Assembly: GCF_002929335.1 (NCBI RefSeq)
Contig: NZ_PJIL01000025.1
Coordinates: 1-53,766, forward strand
DNA length: 53,766 bases
Direction: 5' to 3'
DNA from: Arthrobacter sp. Y81
GTDB taxonomy: Bacteria > Actinomycetota > Actinomycetes > Actinomycetales > Micrococcaceae
In this document: piece after piece, positions 16,518 through 25,283 of the stretch
Position numbering within the stretch: position 1 is the stretch's first letter
Layout of the letters: each line of letters begins with the position of its first letter
The notes under the pieces: model-generated
Seen by the model: only the letters and a program-made list of their open reading frames with translations
The model's database searches: none
What the model was told of the DNA's origin: nothing
Made by a program: the position numbers and the translations under genes

Positions 16518-17854
16518 CAGGCGTTCACTGTCTGCGGGGTGCTTTTGGTGGCCTCATCTGCCAGCTGCCGTTCGCGCTTGCCCCAGGTTTCCCGGGTCAC
16601 GAGGGCGGCCCAGAGGCCGATGGCGGCGTAGAAGCTGAAGAGGAGGGCGGGGCCCATCCAGCCCAGGGATACAAAGAGGAGGGTGGTGACGAAGGGCGTG
16701 AATCCGGAGACCATGGCGGAGATCTGGTAGGCCAGTGAGGCTCCGGAGGAGCGCGTCTTGGCCTGGAACAGTTCGGGGAACCACGGGCCCTGGGCGCCGG
16801 CCAGGGAGTTCTGGCAGACGGCGTAGGAGATGACGATGGTGGCGATGATGAAGATGAACATTCCGGTGTTGACCAGCAGGAACATGGGGATGCCGAACAG
16901 GAGTGCGAAGGCAGTGGACCAGATGTACAGCGGCCGGCGGCCGATCCTGTCAGTGAGCCGTGCCCAGGCCATCGTGGCAAAGATGCCAATTGCGGAGGCG
17001 ATGCAGAGGGCAACGAGCGTCTGGGTCTTGTCCGCCAGGTGCTGGGTGTGGAGGTAGGAAATCATGTAGGTGATCGATACGGCGTAGCCGGCGGTCTCGG
17101 CGATGCGGAGGCCGATGCCGCGGACGATGCTGCGCCAGTCCGTCTTGATGACCTCGATGATCGGGGACTTGACGATGGAGCCGCTCTCCTTGACCTCGTC
17201 GAAGACGGGGGATTCCGGGACCTTGGAGCGGATGATCAGGCCGACGGCGACGAGCACGATGCTGGCAAGGAACGGAACGCGCCAGGCAAGTTCGCCGCCC
17301 AGGTTCACGCTGACCAGGAAGACGAGGTTGGCCAGGAGCAGGCCCACGGGGAAGCCGGCCTGCACGATGCCGGTGTACTTGCCCTTGGATTTCCAGGGCG
17401 CGTGTTCGTAGCTCATCAGGATGGCGCCGCCCCATTCAGCACCGAAGGCGAGGCCCTGGACAACGCGGACGAATACCAGCAGGGCCGGTGCCAGCAGGCC
17501 CACCTGCTCGTACGTGGGCAGGAGGCCGATGAGGAACGTGGCGACGCCCATGAGGATCAGGGACGCTACGAGGACGGGCTTGCGGCCCACCTTGTCGCCG
17601 AGGTGGCCGCCGATGATGCCGCCGATGGGGCGGGCGGCAAAGCCGACACCCAGGGTGGCGAAGGCGGCCAGCGTGCCCGTCACCGGATCGCCGGTGGGGA
17701 AGAACGCCGTTCCGAAGTACAGGGCAGCGGCGGTGCCGAAGCCGATGAAGTCGTACGTCTCGATGACGGCGCCGACGCCGGACCCGATGGCGACGCGCTT
17801 CGCGTCCTTGGTGCCATGCACATGGCCGCGCATTTTCAGAGCTTCGTTGCTCAT
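16517..17854 (-). CDS. MFS transporter, metabolite:H+ symporter (MHS) type
   Basis: A 445-residue, 12-helix transporter. The first conserved segment VIETYDFIGFGTAAALYFG and the loop 2-3 motif GGHLGDKVGRKPVLV are those of the MHS subfamily (shikimate, citrate, proline/betaine, 2-oxoglutarate carriers). The ATG at 17854 has AAAGGGA upstream. It is the first gene of the transketolase operon and lies opposite the isomerase operon across a control region with three operator copies. It presumably imports the growth substrate of the island; a polyol, ketose or sugar acid cannot be distinguished. Confidence 0.88.
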   Translation of the reverse strand: MSNEALKMRGHVHGTKDAKRVAIGSGVGAVIETYDFIGFGTAAALYFGTAFFPTGDPVTGTLAAFATLGVGFAARPIGGIIGGHLGDKVGRKPVLVASLILMGVATFLIGLLPTYEQVGLLAPALLVFVRVVQGLAFGAEWGGAILMSYEHAPWKSKGKYTGIVQAGFPVGLLLANLVFLVSVNLGGELAWRVPFLASIVLVAVGLIIRSKVPESPVFDEVKESGSIVKSPIIEVIKTDWRSIVRGIGLRIAETAGYAVSITYMISYLHTQHLADKTQTLVALCIASAIGIFATMAWARLTDRIGRRPLYIWSTAFALLFGIPMFLLVNTGMFIFIIATIVISYAVCQNSLAGAQGPWFPELFQAKTRSSGASLAYQISAMVSGFTPFVTTLLFVSLGWMGPALLFSFYAAIGLWAALVTRETWGKRERQLADEATKSTPQTVNA

Positions 17855-17901
17855 TGCTGAATCCCTTTCGAAGAGCGGGCAACGCTTCCGCACCGCCGCT
17901 G

Positions 17902-17915
17902 TCGACTGTTAACAA
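17902..17915 (+). promoter_or_regulatory. GntR operator candidate, site nearest the MFS gene
   Basis: TCGACTGTTAACAA, 48 bases before the MFS start codon. It shares TCGACTGTT-N-ACA with the site ahead of the regulator gene. Confidence 0.55.
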
Positions 17916-17949
17916 ATGATATGCCAGTGTGACCCCGGTCATGCTGCAA

Positions 17950-17962
17950 TGTCAACAGTCAA
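17950..17962 (-). promoter_or_regulatory. GntR operator candidate, middle site (reverse orientation)
   Basis: TGTCAACAGTCAA, the reverse complement of TTGACTGTTGACA, lies in the middle of the divergent control region. Together with the next site it forms a convergent pair 22 bases apart, two helical turns, suited to cooperative binding. Confidence 0.55.
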
Positions 17963-17971
17963 TGTTGGAGG

Positions 17972-17985
17972 TTGACTGTTGACAG
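17972..17985 (+). promoter_or_regulatory. GntR operator candidate, site nearest the isomerase operon
   Basis: TTGACTGTTGACAG with a complete CTGTTGACAG palindromic core, 56 bases before the isomerase start codon. Binding here would cover that promoter. Confidence 0.55.
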
Positions 17986-18040
17986 TGAAAGCCCCTATGG
18001 TGATACACATCACCCCCGCTCATCCAGAGGATCAACGACG

Positions 18041-18865
18041 ATGTTCAATTCCCGCCTTGGCTGCTCGTCCATCAGCTTCCGCCATCAGGACCTGCGCACC
18101 GCCCTGCGGACCATCAGCTCCCTGGGCTTCGACGAAATCGACTTGGGCGCCCTCCCCGGCGTGTGCGACCACGTCCCCTATGAACTCGACGGGGACGCCG
18201 TCGAGGCAGTTACCGCTGACGTTGCGGCCTCGGGGCTGCGGGTCCGCTCGGTCAACGGCGATATCGGGGACCTCAATGCAGTGCTCGACGCCGGCCAACA
18301 GGCTGCCCGCGAACGGCACCTGGAAGCCCTGCTCACCCTCACGGCCAACACGGGCGCAAAGGCGCTGGTCCTTCCGTGCGGCGCCCTGGGCCACGACCCC
18401 GTACGGAGCGTGGACGAAGATCTGGACACGATCGCGGCCCAGCTCATCCACGCCGGACAGCGCGCCGCCGAATTCGGCGTCGAACTCTGGACCGAATCCC
18501 TGCACTTCCTGAGGTTCTGCTGGAACCTGGAGCGCGCGGAACTGCTGGCGCAGCGGCTGGCAGGTTCCGGCGTCGGAATTGTCATGGACTTCAGCCACAT
18601 CGTCGCCGCCGGCGAGGAACCGCTCGAATACCTGGACCGGCACGACGGCCGGATTGCCCACGTCCACCTCAGGGACGCCGTGCCGGGAAACATCAACCTC
18701 AGCATCGGCAACGGCCACGCGGACTTCGCCGCCGGGCTGCGCGCGCTCGCAGACCGCGGCTACACCGGCCACTTTTCGCTCGAACTGGAAACCCGGGACG
18801 TCACCCACGACGAACGGCCCGCCGCCGCCGCCAAAGCGGCGAGCTTCATCACCGACCTCGTCTGA
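18041..18865 (+). CDS. Sugar phosphate isomerase/epimerase (AP-endonuclease-2-like TIM barrel)
   Basis: A 274-residue TIM barrel of the xylose-isomerase-like/AP endonuclease 2 superfamily: LGFDEIDLGALPG, ANTGAKALVLPCG, FGVELWTESLH (metal Glu), VGIVMDFSHIV (metal Asp/His), RIAHVHLRDAV (His) and HFSLELET (Glu). These metal-dependent enzymes interconvert ketoses or epimerise sugars and sugar phosphates. The ATG at 18041 is chosen because the protein then begins in the canonical first strand; CAGAGG lies somewhat far upstream. It is the first gene of the four-gene operon. It may interconvert tetruloses or act on the first oxidised product. Confidence 0.82.
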   Translation: MFNSRLGCSSISFRHQDLRTALRTISSLGFDEIDLGALPGVCDHVPYELDGDAVEAVTADVAASGLRVRSVNGDIGDLNAVLDAGQQAARERHLEALLTLTANTGAKALVLPCGALGHDPVRSVDEDLDTIAAQLIHAGQRAAEFGVELWTESLHFLRFCWNLERAELLAQRLAGSGVGIVMDFSHIVAAGEEPLEYLDRHDGRIAHVHLRDAVPGNINLSIGNGHADFAAGLRALADRGYTGHFSLELETRDVTHDERPAAAAKAASFITDLV

Positions 18866-18869
18866 CCAC

Positions 18870-18925
18870 CGATTGCTCCGTAGAGGCCCTTTTGGACCCT
18901 CAAAACGGCGCTTATGGAGCAATCG
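18870..18925 (+). repeat. Palindromic repeat-like hairpin inside the sugar operon
   Basis: A perfect 10-base outer stem (CGATTGCTCC at 18870-18879 and GGAGCAATCG at 18916-18925) encloses a second imperfect stem (GCCCTTTTG and CAAAACGGC). The nested-stem layout is that of a REP/MITE-like intergenic palindrome, not of a terminator. It fills most of the 98-base gap between the isomerase and SDR genes. Confidence 0.6.
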
Positions 18926-18963
18926 ATTCCATCAAAAGACACACCACCCCATCAAGGAGCATC

Positions 18964-19740
18964 ATGACTACCACCATCCAGCGCACCGCCGTCCTCACCG
19001 GGGCCACCTCGGATCGCGGCATCGGCATCACCACCGCACGCCGCTACGCAAGCCAGGGCTGGGGAGTGGTGATCCTGGACCTCGACGGCGAGAAGTCCGC
19101 CAAGGTCGCCGCAGAAATCGGCAACGAATTCAACGTCCCGGCTTTCGGCCACGAGATCGACGTCGCCAATGAGGGCTCCGTCAACGCCGCCTACGCAGCC
19201 GTCAAGGCAGAAGTCAGCGCCGGCAATCTTCCCCCGGTGGGCGCACTGGCCAACATCGCCGGCATCACCTCCCCGGTGCCGTTCCTGGAGACCACCCTGG
19301 ACTTGTGGAACAAGGTCATGGCCGTGAACTCCACCGGCACCTACCTCGTCACCAAGGCGTTCCTGCCGGACATGATCGCCAGCGGCTGGGGCCGGATCGT
19401 CAACATGTCCTCCGTTTCCGCGCAGCGCGGCGGCGGCGTGTTCGGCAAGGTCCCCTACTCCGCCGCCAAGGCCGCCATCCTGGGCTTCACGAAGGCGCTG
19501 GCCCGTGAAATCGGCGCCACCGGCGTGACCGTCAACGCGATCACCCCTGGAGCCGTGGACACCAACATCCGCGTGGGCAGCACCGAGGAGCAGGAGGCCG
19601 CCATCAACGCCGGCATTCCGCTGGGCCGGAACGCCACCACCGAGGAAATCGCCGCTGTCATCACCTTCCTGTCCTCCGAGGAATCGGCGTACCTGACCGG
19701 AACCACCATCGACATCAACGGCGGAAGCCACATCCACTAG
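18964..19740 (+). CDS. SDR-family dehydrogenase of the sugar operon
   Basis: A 258-residue classical SDR: cofactor motif TGATSDRGIGITTAR, ANIAGI for NNAG, the catalytic Ser in IVNMSSVSAQ, the intact YSAAK motif and the C-terminal TGTTIDINGG. An AAGGAG site precedes the start. In this operon it most likely oxidises a polyol to a ketose or reduces a keto-sugar, feeding the kinase encoded next. Substrate not deducible. Confidence 0.9.
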   Translation: MTTTIQRTAVLTGATSDRGIGITTARRYASQGWGVVILDLDGEKSAKVAAEIGNEFNVPAFGHEIDVANEGSVNAAYAAVKAEVSAGNLPPVGALANIAGITSPVPFLETTLDLWNKVMAVNSTGTYLVTKAFLPDMIASGWGRIVNMSSVSAQRGGGVFGKVPYSAAKAAILGFTKALAREIGATGVTVNAITPGAVDTNIRVGSTEEQEAAINAGIPLGRNATTEEIAAVITFLSSEESAYLTGTTIDINGGSHIH

Positions 19741-19772
19741 CAGCCGTTCCCGCCGAAGGTAGAGAGCCCGCC

Positions 19773-21560
19773 ATGACCAGAATTTTCAACGATCCCTCCG
19801 ACTTCGCAGAGGAAGCCCTTGCCGGGTTCTGCGACGTCCACGCCGACCTGGTCCGCCAGGTAACCGGCGGCGCCGTGCGCTGGCGCCGCCCCGCCAAGCC
19901 CAAGGTGGCTGTCCTTGCGGGCGGCGGTTCGGGCCACTACCCGGCCTTCGCCGGCCTGATCGGCACCGGACTGGCCGACGGCGCCGTGGTGGGCAACATC
20001 TTCACGTCGCCTTCCGCGCAGCAGGCCTATGCCGTGGCCAAGGCCGCGGAGTCAGGCGCCGGAGTGGTGTTCACCTACGGCAATTACGCCGGGGATGTGC
20101 TGAATTTCGGCATGGCCAGCGAAAGGCTCGCTGCGGAGGGGATCCAGGTAGAAAACGTCCTGGTGACGGACGACGTTGCCAGCGCCCCGCCGTCGGAATC
20201 GGAGAAACGCCGCGGCATTGCGGGCGACTTCACCGTCTTCAAGATCATGGGTGCGGCGGCCGAAGCAGGTGCGGACCTGGCCGACGTCGTGCGTCTTGGC
20301 CGCAAGGCCAACAGCCTGACCCGCACCATCGGCAGCGCCTTCCACGGCTGCACCTTCCCGGGCGCCGAAAACCCGCTGTTCACCCTCAAGGACCGGCAGA
20401 TGGGCCTGGGCCTGGGCATCCACGGCGAGCCCGGCCTGTTCGACACCGAACTGCCGCCCGCCAAAGAGCTGGGCCAGGAATTCGTCTCCCGGCTGCTGGC
20501 CGAGACCCCGCACGGAGCTGGCGACCGCATCGCCGTCATCCTCAACGGCCTCGGTTCCACCAAGCACGAGGAACTCTTTGTCCTCTGGCTCACCATTGCC
20601 CCGCTGCTCCGCGCCGCGGGCTACACGCTGGTGATGCCGGAAGTGGGCGAACTGGTCACCAGCCTGGACATGTCCGGTGTCTCCCTCACCATCACCTGGC
20701 TGGACGACGAACTTGAGCCGCTGTGGACCGCACCGGCCGAGACGCCGGCCTACCGCAGGGGCAACGCCGCGCTCCAGTCCGGGGAGCAGCTGGCGGAGGA
20801 AGAGTCCGACGGCGCCGCCGCACCCAATGCTTTCGAAGCAACCGAAGAGTCGCGCGGCTATGCGGCAAACTGCATGGCGGCCCTCGCTGCCGCCCGGGAT
20901 TCCCTGCACGGCGCCGAAGCGCGCCTCGGGGACATGGATGCCGTGGCCGGCGACGGAGATCACGGCCGCGGAATGGTCCGCGGCATCGACGCGGCCACGG
21001 CTGCGGCGGCGGATGCCGCTGCCCGCGGCGCCGGCGCGGGAGCTGTCCTGGCAGCCGCCGGAGATGCCTGGGCGGACAAGGCCGGCGGAACCTCAGGCGT
21101 GCTGTGGGGCGCCGGGCTGAGGTCCTTCGGCGAAGCGCTCGGCAACCAGCTGGCACCGGGGCCCTCGGAACTGGCCGCCGCCGTCAGCGCATTTGCGGCA
21201 AGGATCACCGGCCTCGGCAAAGCGGAAATCGGGGACAAGACCATGGTGGACGCCCTCCTGCCCTTCGCCGAAACGTTCAGCCGGCTGCTGGCTGACGGCA
21301 GCCACCATGGTGAGCAGCGTGCTGCAACGGCGTGGGCCGAAGCGGCCGCCGTGTCCACTGCGGCGGCGGAAGCCACGGCTTCGCTGCGTCCGCTCAAGGG
21401 CCGCGCCCGGCCGCTCGCCGAAAAGAGCCTCGGCACCGCGGACCCCGGTGCCACGTCACTGGCCATGATCTTCACCGTCATGGGAGCGCACCTTACAGCG
21501 CCGGTTGCTGCCCAAGCGGCTGGGCCGGCAACCCGCCAGCCCGCAGGAACACCGTCATGA
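19773..21560 (+). CDS. Dihydroxyacetone/tetrulose kinase, DhaK-DhaL fusion
   Basis: A 595-residue ATP-dependent ketose kinase. DhaK (about 1-330) has AGGGSGHYPAF near the N-terminus and the covalent substrate-binding histidine, His217, in GLGIHGEPG. DhaL (about 365-580) has the Mg-ATP aspartates in DMDAVAGDGDHGRGM and the GGTSG loop. A Gly/Ala-rich linker joins them. The family includes dihydroxyacetone kinase and the L- and D-erythrulose kinases (LerK, DerK) of Mycobacterium smegmatis. The overlap with an RpiB-type gene (ATGA) is the DerK-DerI pairing, so erythrulose phosphorylation is the best guess. Confidence 0.9.
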   Translation: MTRIFNDPSDFAEEALAGFCDVHADLVRQVTGGAVRWRRPAKPKVAVLAGGGSGHYPAFAGLIGTGLADGAVVGNIFTSPSAQQAYAVAKAAESGAGVVFTYGNYAGDVLNFGMASERLAAEGIQVENVLVTDDVASAPPSESEKRRGIAGDFTVFKIMGAAAEAGADLADVVRLGRKANSLTRTIGSAFHGCTFPGAENPLFTLKDRQMGLGLGIHGEPGLFDTELPPAKELGQEFVSRLLAETPHGAGDRIAVILNGLGSTKHEELFVLWLTIAPLLRAAGYTLVMPEVGELVTSLDMSGVSLTITWLDDELEPLWTAPAETPAYRRGNAALQSGEQLAEEESDGAAAPNAFEATEESRGYAANCMAALAAARDSLHGAEARLGDMDAVAGDGDHGRGMVRGIDAATAAAADAAARGAGAGAVLAAAGDAWADKAGGTSGVLWGAGLRSFGEALGNQLAPGPSELAAAVSAFAARITGLGKAEIGDKTMVDALLPFAETFSRLLADGSHHGEQRAATAWAEAAAVSTAAAEATASLRPLKGRARPLAEKSLGTADPGATSLAMIFTVMGAHLTAPVAAQAAGPATRQPAGTPS

Positions 21561-22048
21561 CCGGGGAAGGACAGACCGTGGGCATTCGACTCATCCTGGG
21601 CGCCGATGAAGCCGGCGTGGACTACAAGGACCGGATTGCGGAGGACCTGCGCAACGATCCCCGGGTCAGCGAGATCATCGATATCGGCGTCAACCGCAGC
21701 GATGCCCCTGAGCAGTTCTCCACTCCGTACCCGTACGTGGGGATTGCCGCCGGGGAGATGATCAAAGACGGCCGTGCCGACCGGGCCATCCTGTTCTGCG
21801 GCACGGGAATCGGCGTGGCCATCGCCGCGAACAAGGTGGACGGGATCCGGGCAGCCACGGCCCACGACTCGTTCTCGGTGGAGCGTTCGGTGCTCTCCAA
21901 TGACTGCCAGGTGCTCACCATGGGCCAGCGCGTTGTTGGCGTGGAACTTGCCCGCAGGCTGGCCCGGGAATGGCTCGGCTACACCTTCGACCCCTCGTCC
22001 GCCTCGGCGTCCAAGGTGAAGGTACTGACGGATTTCGAAGGCTGCTGA
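21557..22048 (+). CDS. RpiB/LacAB-family isomerase (DerI-like)
   Basis: A protein of about 163 residues of the ribose-5-phosphate isomerase B / galactose-6-phosphate isomerase family: ILGADEAGVDYKD, the catalytic-site FCGTGIGVAIAANKV, ATAHDSFSVERSVLSNDCQVLTMG and LAREWL. RpiB homologues in tetritol pathways (EryI, DerI) turn D-erythrulose 4-phosphate into D-erythrose 4-phosphate. The ATG at 21557 overlaps the kinase stop; a GTG at 21578 behind GGAAGGA is an equally reasonable start. It ends the operon. Confidence 0.85.
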   Translation: MTGEGQTVGIRLILGADEAGVDYKDRIAEDLRNDPRVSEIIDIGVNRSDAPEQFSTPYPYVGIAAGEMIKDGRADRAILFCGTGIGVAIAANKVDGIRAATAHDSFSVERSVLSNDCQVLTMGQRVVGVELARRLAREWLGYTFDPSSASASKVKVLTDFEGC

Positions 22049-22078
22049 CCCGGCTGTTTGGGGACTGGCCAGCGGCCG

Positions 22079-23188
22079 CTATTCGACGCTCACTTTGACG
22101 CGCTGCACCACGTTGTTGCCCATGCCCTGGTAGTTCCACGCCTGCTCCAGCGGCTGCATTGATCCGGTGGAATCGGTGGCCCGGCAGGCGAGTTCATGCT
22201 CGCCCAGGTCCGCCACCCACGGCAACGTCCAGTCGCACCACGCAAACGGACCCGCGGGATGCCCGAGATGCGCCGGCACCCACTTCCCGTCGATCCCCAC
22301 CTCGACGCGAACCACGGAACCTTCGCCGGACCAGGCCCTGCCCTTGAGCATCACCGGCCCGGCGGAAAGGACCCTGCTGCGGGTGAAGAAGTCCGGGATT
22401 CCTGGCGGAACCATGAGTGACCGGACCTTGATGCGCGTGACCGGTGCACCGGCGTCGTCCGCATCCTTCTGGTAGCGATAGGCGACCGACTGCTGGAAGC
22501 CGTCATAGGCGTGGGTCACCACCTGGATGGATTCCAGCCACTTCACGCTGGCCATGCCGTACCAGCCGGGCACCACCAGCCGCAGCGGGAAGCCGTGCTG
22601 CGGGGGCAGCTCGCGGCCGTTCATCTCGTACGCGAGCACGACGTCGGGACGCATCGCCTCCTTGATCGGCAGGCTGCGCCCGTACTTTTGCCGGACGCCG
22701 CCCTGGATGCCGTCGTCGGCGCCCGTGAACACCACTTCGACCGCGTCTTCATCTACCCCCGCCTGGGCCAGCAGGTATGCCAGCGGAACACCGGTCCACA
22801 CCGCGGTTCCCACGCCTTCGAGCCGCCACGGCTGGCTTAGCGGGCGCGGCCGGAGGAGCGACCGGCCGTTGCCGGCGCATTCAAGGGTGACGGGAATGCT
22901 GATGGCGGGGTCCCGACGGAGCGCCCGGAGGTTGATTTCGACGGCCCGTTGCACGGCGCCGCCGATCCGCAAATGCCAGGCATTGGCGTCAACAAACGGG
23001 ATGTCGAAATGCGTCAGGACGTAGTGCAGCCCCGGTGGCGTGACGTCCTCCCGCAGGGCCTCCAGCGGCATTGAATGGTTCCTGACCGCAAGCTGCAGTT
23101 CCTCTGCAGTGAGCGGGCCGTTCGTGGGTTCTCCGGTATGCGCCGCGGGTTTTTCGGTCTGGCGGCGCCGGGAAATCTGCTTCGTCAT
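22079..23188 (-). CDS. Sulfite oxidase-like molybdopterin enzyme
   Basis: A 369-residue protein with the two-domain sulfite-oxidase layout: a molybdopterin-binding domain with the molybdenum-ligand cysteine (Cys104) in TLECAGNGRS, then GVPLAYLLAQAGV, HGFPLRLVVPGWYG and a C-terminal dimerisation beta-sandwich from about residue 265. The N-terminus is basic (SRRRQ) but has no hydrophobic stretch, so it appears cytosolic, unlike the exported YedY type. It probably oxidises sulfite to sulfate or a related reaction. It converges with the sugar operon; no partner heme subunit is nearby. Confidence 0.88.
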   Translation of the reverse strand: MTKQISRRRQTEKPAAHTGEPTNGPLTAEELQLAVRNHSMPLEALREDVTPPGLHYVLTHFDIPFVDANAWHLRIGGAVQRAVEINLRALRRDPAISIPVTLECAGNGRSLLRPRPLSQPWRLEGVGTAVWTGVPLAYLLAQAGVDEDAVEVVFTGADDGIQGGVRQKYGRSLPIKEAMRPDVVLAYEMNGRELPPQHGFPLRLVVPGWYGMASVKWLESIQVVTHAYDGFQQSVAYRYQKDADDAGAPVTRIKVRSLMVPPGIPDFFTRSRVLSAGPVMLKGRAWSGEGSVVRVEVGIDGKWVPAHLGHPAGPFAWCDWTLPWVADLGEHELACRATDSTGSMQPLEQAWNYQGMGNNVVQRVKVSVE

Positions 23189-23312
23189 GGCACTGCGTTT
23201 CTGGGTAGGGCCGGATTCTGGATGGTGCGGATGCTGTGGCGGGCATAGCCCGTGTTCACAGGTCTACGCCGCCTCCGCGGGTGCGTCAAGGCCAGTCTCC
23301 GGTCCTTCGCAG

Positions 23313-24215
23313 CTAGAGGTGGTGCGCCTCCTTGAGGAAGTCCGCCAACCCCAGGGGCTCCCTGCCCGTGAGGACATGAACGTCCGACGTCGGGCCCGAA
23401 AGTTCGCCGTTGGCGATGGCCGTGTAGGTACTGACCCAGGCATCCACTTGCCATCCGGGGGCGCCGTACGGCGCCCGCGACGCGTACGCTTCCTCCACGG
23501 TTTCATTGCGGTAGCTGATGGTTCGGCCGGTGCCTTCCGTGAGCAGTTCCGCGGCCCGCTGCAGGGAGATATCCTCCGGCCCAGTCAGATCGTAGGTGCG
23601 GCCCACGTGCAGCGCCGGGTCACGCAGCACCGCCGCGGCGCACCGGGCAATGTCCGCGCGGGCCACGGCCGCCATCACGCCGTCGCCCGCCGGGCCGCGG
23701 ATGACGCCGTCTTCTCCGGTGAGCAGGGGCAGGAAGTCGAGGTAGAAGTTGTCCCGCAGGATCGTGTGGTCCAGGCCGGCGGCTTTGATCCGCTCCTCGG
23801 TGGCGTAGTGATCCCGGCCCAGTGTGAACGTGCAGTCAGCGGACGCTCCGAAAAAGGAGGTATAGACTACGTGCCGCACCCCGGCCGCGGCTGCTGCGTC
23901 CACGAACGCGAAATGAGTCCGGAGCCTGTCCTCGGCTTCGGAGGCCGACACCATGAAGAGGGTTTTCACACCCTCGAGCGAGGACCTCGCCAGCACCGGG
24001 TCCGCGTAGGCGGAGACCACCGGAACGGCGCCCGGAAGGTCAGGGGCCCGCGCGGCGTCGCGCACCAGCAGCCGCTGCGGCTGCCCGGCGCCGGCGAGGA
24101 CCCTGGCCACGAGTCCGCCGAGCTGCCCGGTGGAGCCGGTGACGGCCAGCTCCGGCAGTGATCCGCCTGACCCGGTGCCCGTTCCTATGCCTGTGGTGGT
24201 TCCCGTGTCCGCCAC
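23313..24215 (-). CDS. NAD(P)-binding NmrA-like reductase
   Basis: About 300 residues. The atypical-SDR motif TGSTGQLGGLVARVL is at about residues 27-41, followed by LLVRDAARAPDLPG, FMVSASEAEDR and VVYTSFFGASADCTF, where the catalytic YxxxK is not in the usual place. Relatives (NmrA, QorB-like) act as redox sensors or NAD(P)H quinone reductases. The GTG at 24215 is chosen because it lies 2 bases after the aldo/keto reductase stop, showing coupling; the Gly/Thr-rich first 20 residues look unstructured. Confidence 0.8.
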   Translation of the reverse strand: MADTGTTTGIGTGTGSGGSLPELAVTGSTGQLGGLVARVLAGAGQPQRLLVRDAARAPDLPGAVPVVSAYADPVLARSSLEGVKTLFMVSASEAEDRLRTHFAFVDAAAAAGVRHVVYTSFFGASADCTFTLGRDHYATEERIKAAGLDHTILRDNFYLDFLPLLTGEDGVIRGPAGDGVMAAVARADIARCAAAVLRDPALHVGRTYDLTGPEDISLQRAAELLTEGTGRTISYRNETVEEAYASRAPYGAPGWQVDAWVSTYTAIANGELSGPTSDVHVLTGREPLGLADFLKEAHHL

Positions 24216-24217
24216 GG

Positions 24218-25222
24218 CTAGGCCTCGCGGGACGCGGGCGACTTGGTCTGGGCCGGGTCGCGTTCGGCCAGCGACCCGATGACGTCGTCGATCTTGACCA
24301 TGATGGCCTCGTCCAACTTCACGCCGGCGGCCGCCACGTTGCCGGCAATCTGCTCGGGACGGGACGCGCCCATGATGGCCGAGGCGACGTTCTTGTTCTG
24401 CAGCACCCATGCAATGCTCAGCTGGGCCATGGTGAGCCCGGCTTCCGCTGCTATCGGCTTGAGCCGCTGGACTCCGCTGAGCACTTCATCGGACATCCAG
24501 CGTTCGATCATCCTGGCGCCGCCCTTGGAGTCCGTGGCGCGGCTTCCCTCCGGTGCCGGCTTGCCGGGCCGGTACTTGCCGCTCAGCACGCCCTGGGCGA
24601 TGGGGGACCATACAATCTGGGACAGGCCCAGTTCTTCGGACGTCGGGATGACCTCGGCTTCGATGACCCGCCAGAGCATGGAGTACTGCGGCTGGTTGGA
24701 GATCAGCTGGAATCCAAGGTCCTTGGCCAGGGCATGGCCGTCCCTGATCTGGTCGGCTGTCCATTCGCTGACGCCGATGTACAGCGCCTTTCCTTGCCGG
24801 ACGATGTCCGCGAACGCCTGCATGGTCTCTTCCAGCGGCGTCTCATAGTCATAGCGGTGCGCCTGGTACAGGTCCACATAGTCAGTTTGGAGGCGCGTCA
24901 GGGAACCGTTGATGGACTCCATGATGTGCTTGCGGGACAGCCCCACGTCGTTGTGGCCCTTGGGCCCGGTGGGCCCGAACACCTTGGTGAAGATCTCCAG
25001 GGACTGGCGGCGCTCGTCCTTCAACGCTTCGCCCAGCACCGTCTCAGCTGCCGTGTTGGCGTAGACATCGGCGGTGTCGAAGGTGCTGATGCCTGCGTCC
25101 AGCGCTGCCCGCACGCATTGGGTGGCTACATCGTTCTCCACCTGGGAGCCGTGCGTGAGCCAGTTGCCGAAGGTGATTTCGGAGATCTTGAAGCCGCTGT
25201 TGCCGAGGTATCTGAATTCCAT
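24218..25222 (-). CDS. Aldo/keto reductase
   Basis: A 334-residue TIM-barrel oxidoreductase beginning MEFRYLGNSGFKISEITFG. The AKR tetrad is visible: Asp and Tyr in FDTADVYANTAAE, Lys in EIFTKVFG and His in DLYQAHRYD. GVSEWTADQI and the C-terminal NADPH-binding GASRPEQI fit the YghZ/potassium-channel-beta-like group that reduces aldehydes and ketones with NADPH. It precedes the NmrA-like gene with a 2-base gap. Substrate unknown. Confidence 0.9.
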   Translation of the reverse strand: MEFRYLGNSGFKISEITFGNWLTHGSQVENDVATQCVRAALDAGISTFDTADVYANTAAETVLGEALKDERRQSLEIFTKVFGPTGPKGHNDVGLSRKHIMESINGSLTRLQTDYVDLYQAHRYDYETPLEETMQAFADIVRQGKALYIGVSEWTADQIRDGHALAKDLGFQLISNQPQYSMLWRVIEAEVIPTSEELGLSQIVWSPIAQGVLSGKYRPGKPAPEGSRATDSKGGARMIERWMSDEVLSGVQRLKPIAAEAGLTMAQLSIAWVLQNKNVASAIMGASRPEQIAGNVAAAGVKLDEAIMVKIDDVIGSLAERDPAQTKSPASREA

Positions 25223-25283
25223 GGGTTTCACCGTAGCCCAATTGGTTGCTCGGGGTAAGGGTTTTCCGGCGGCTGCCTTCGGC

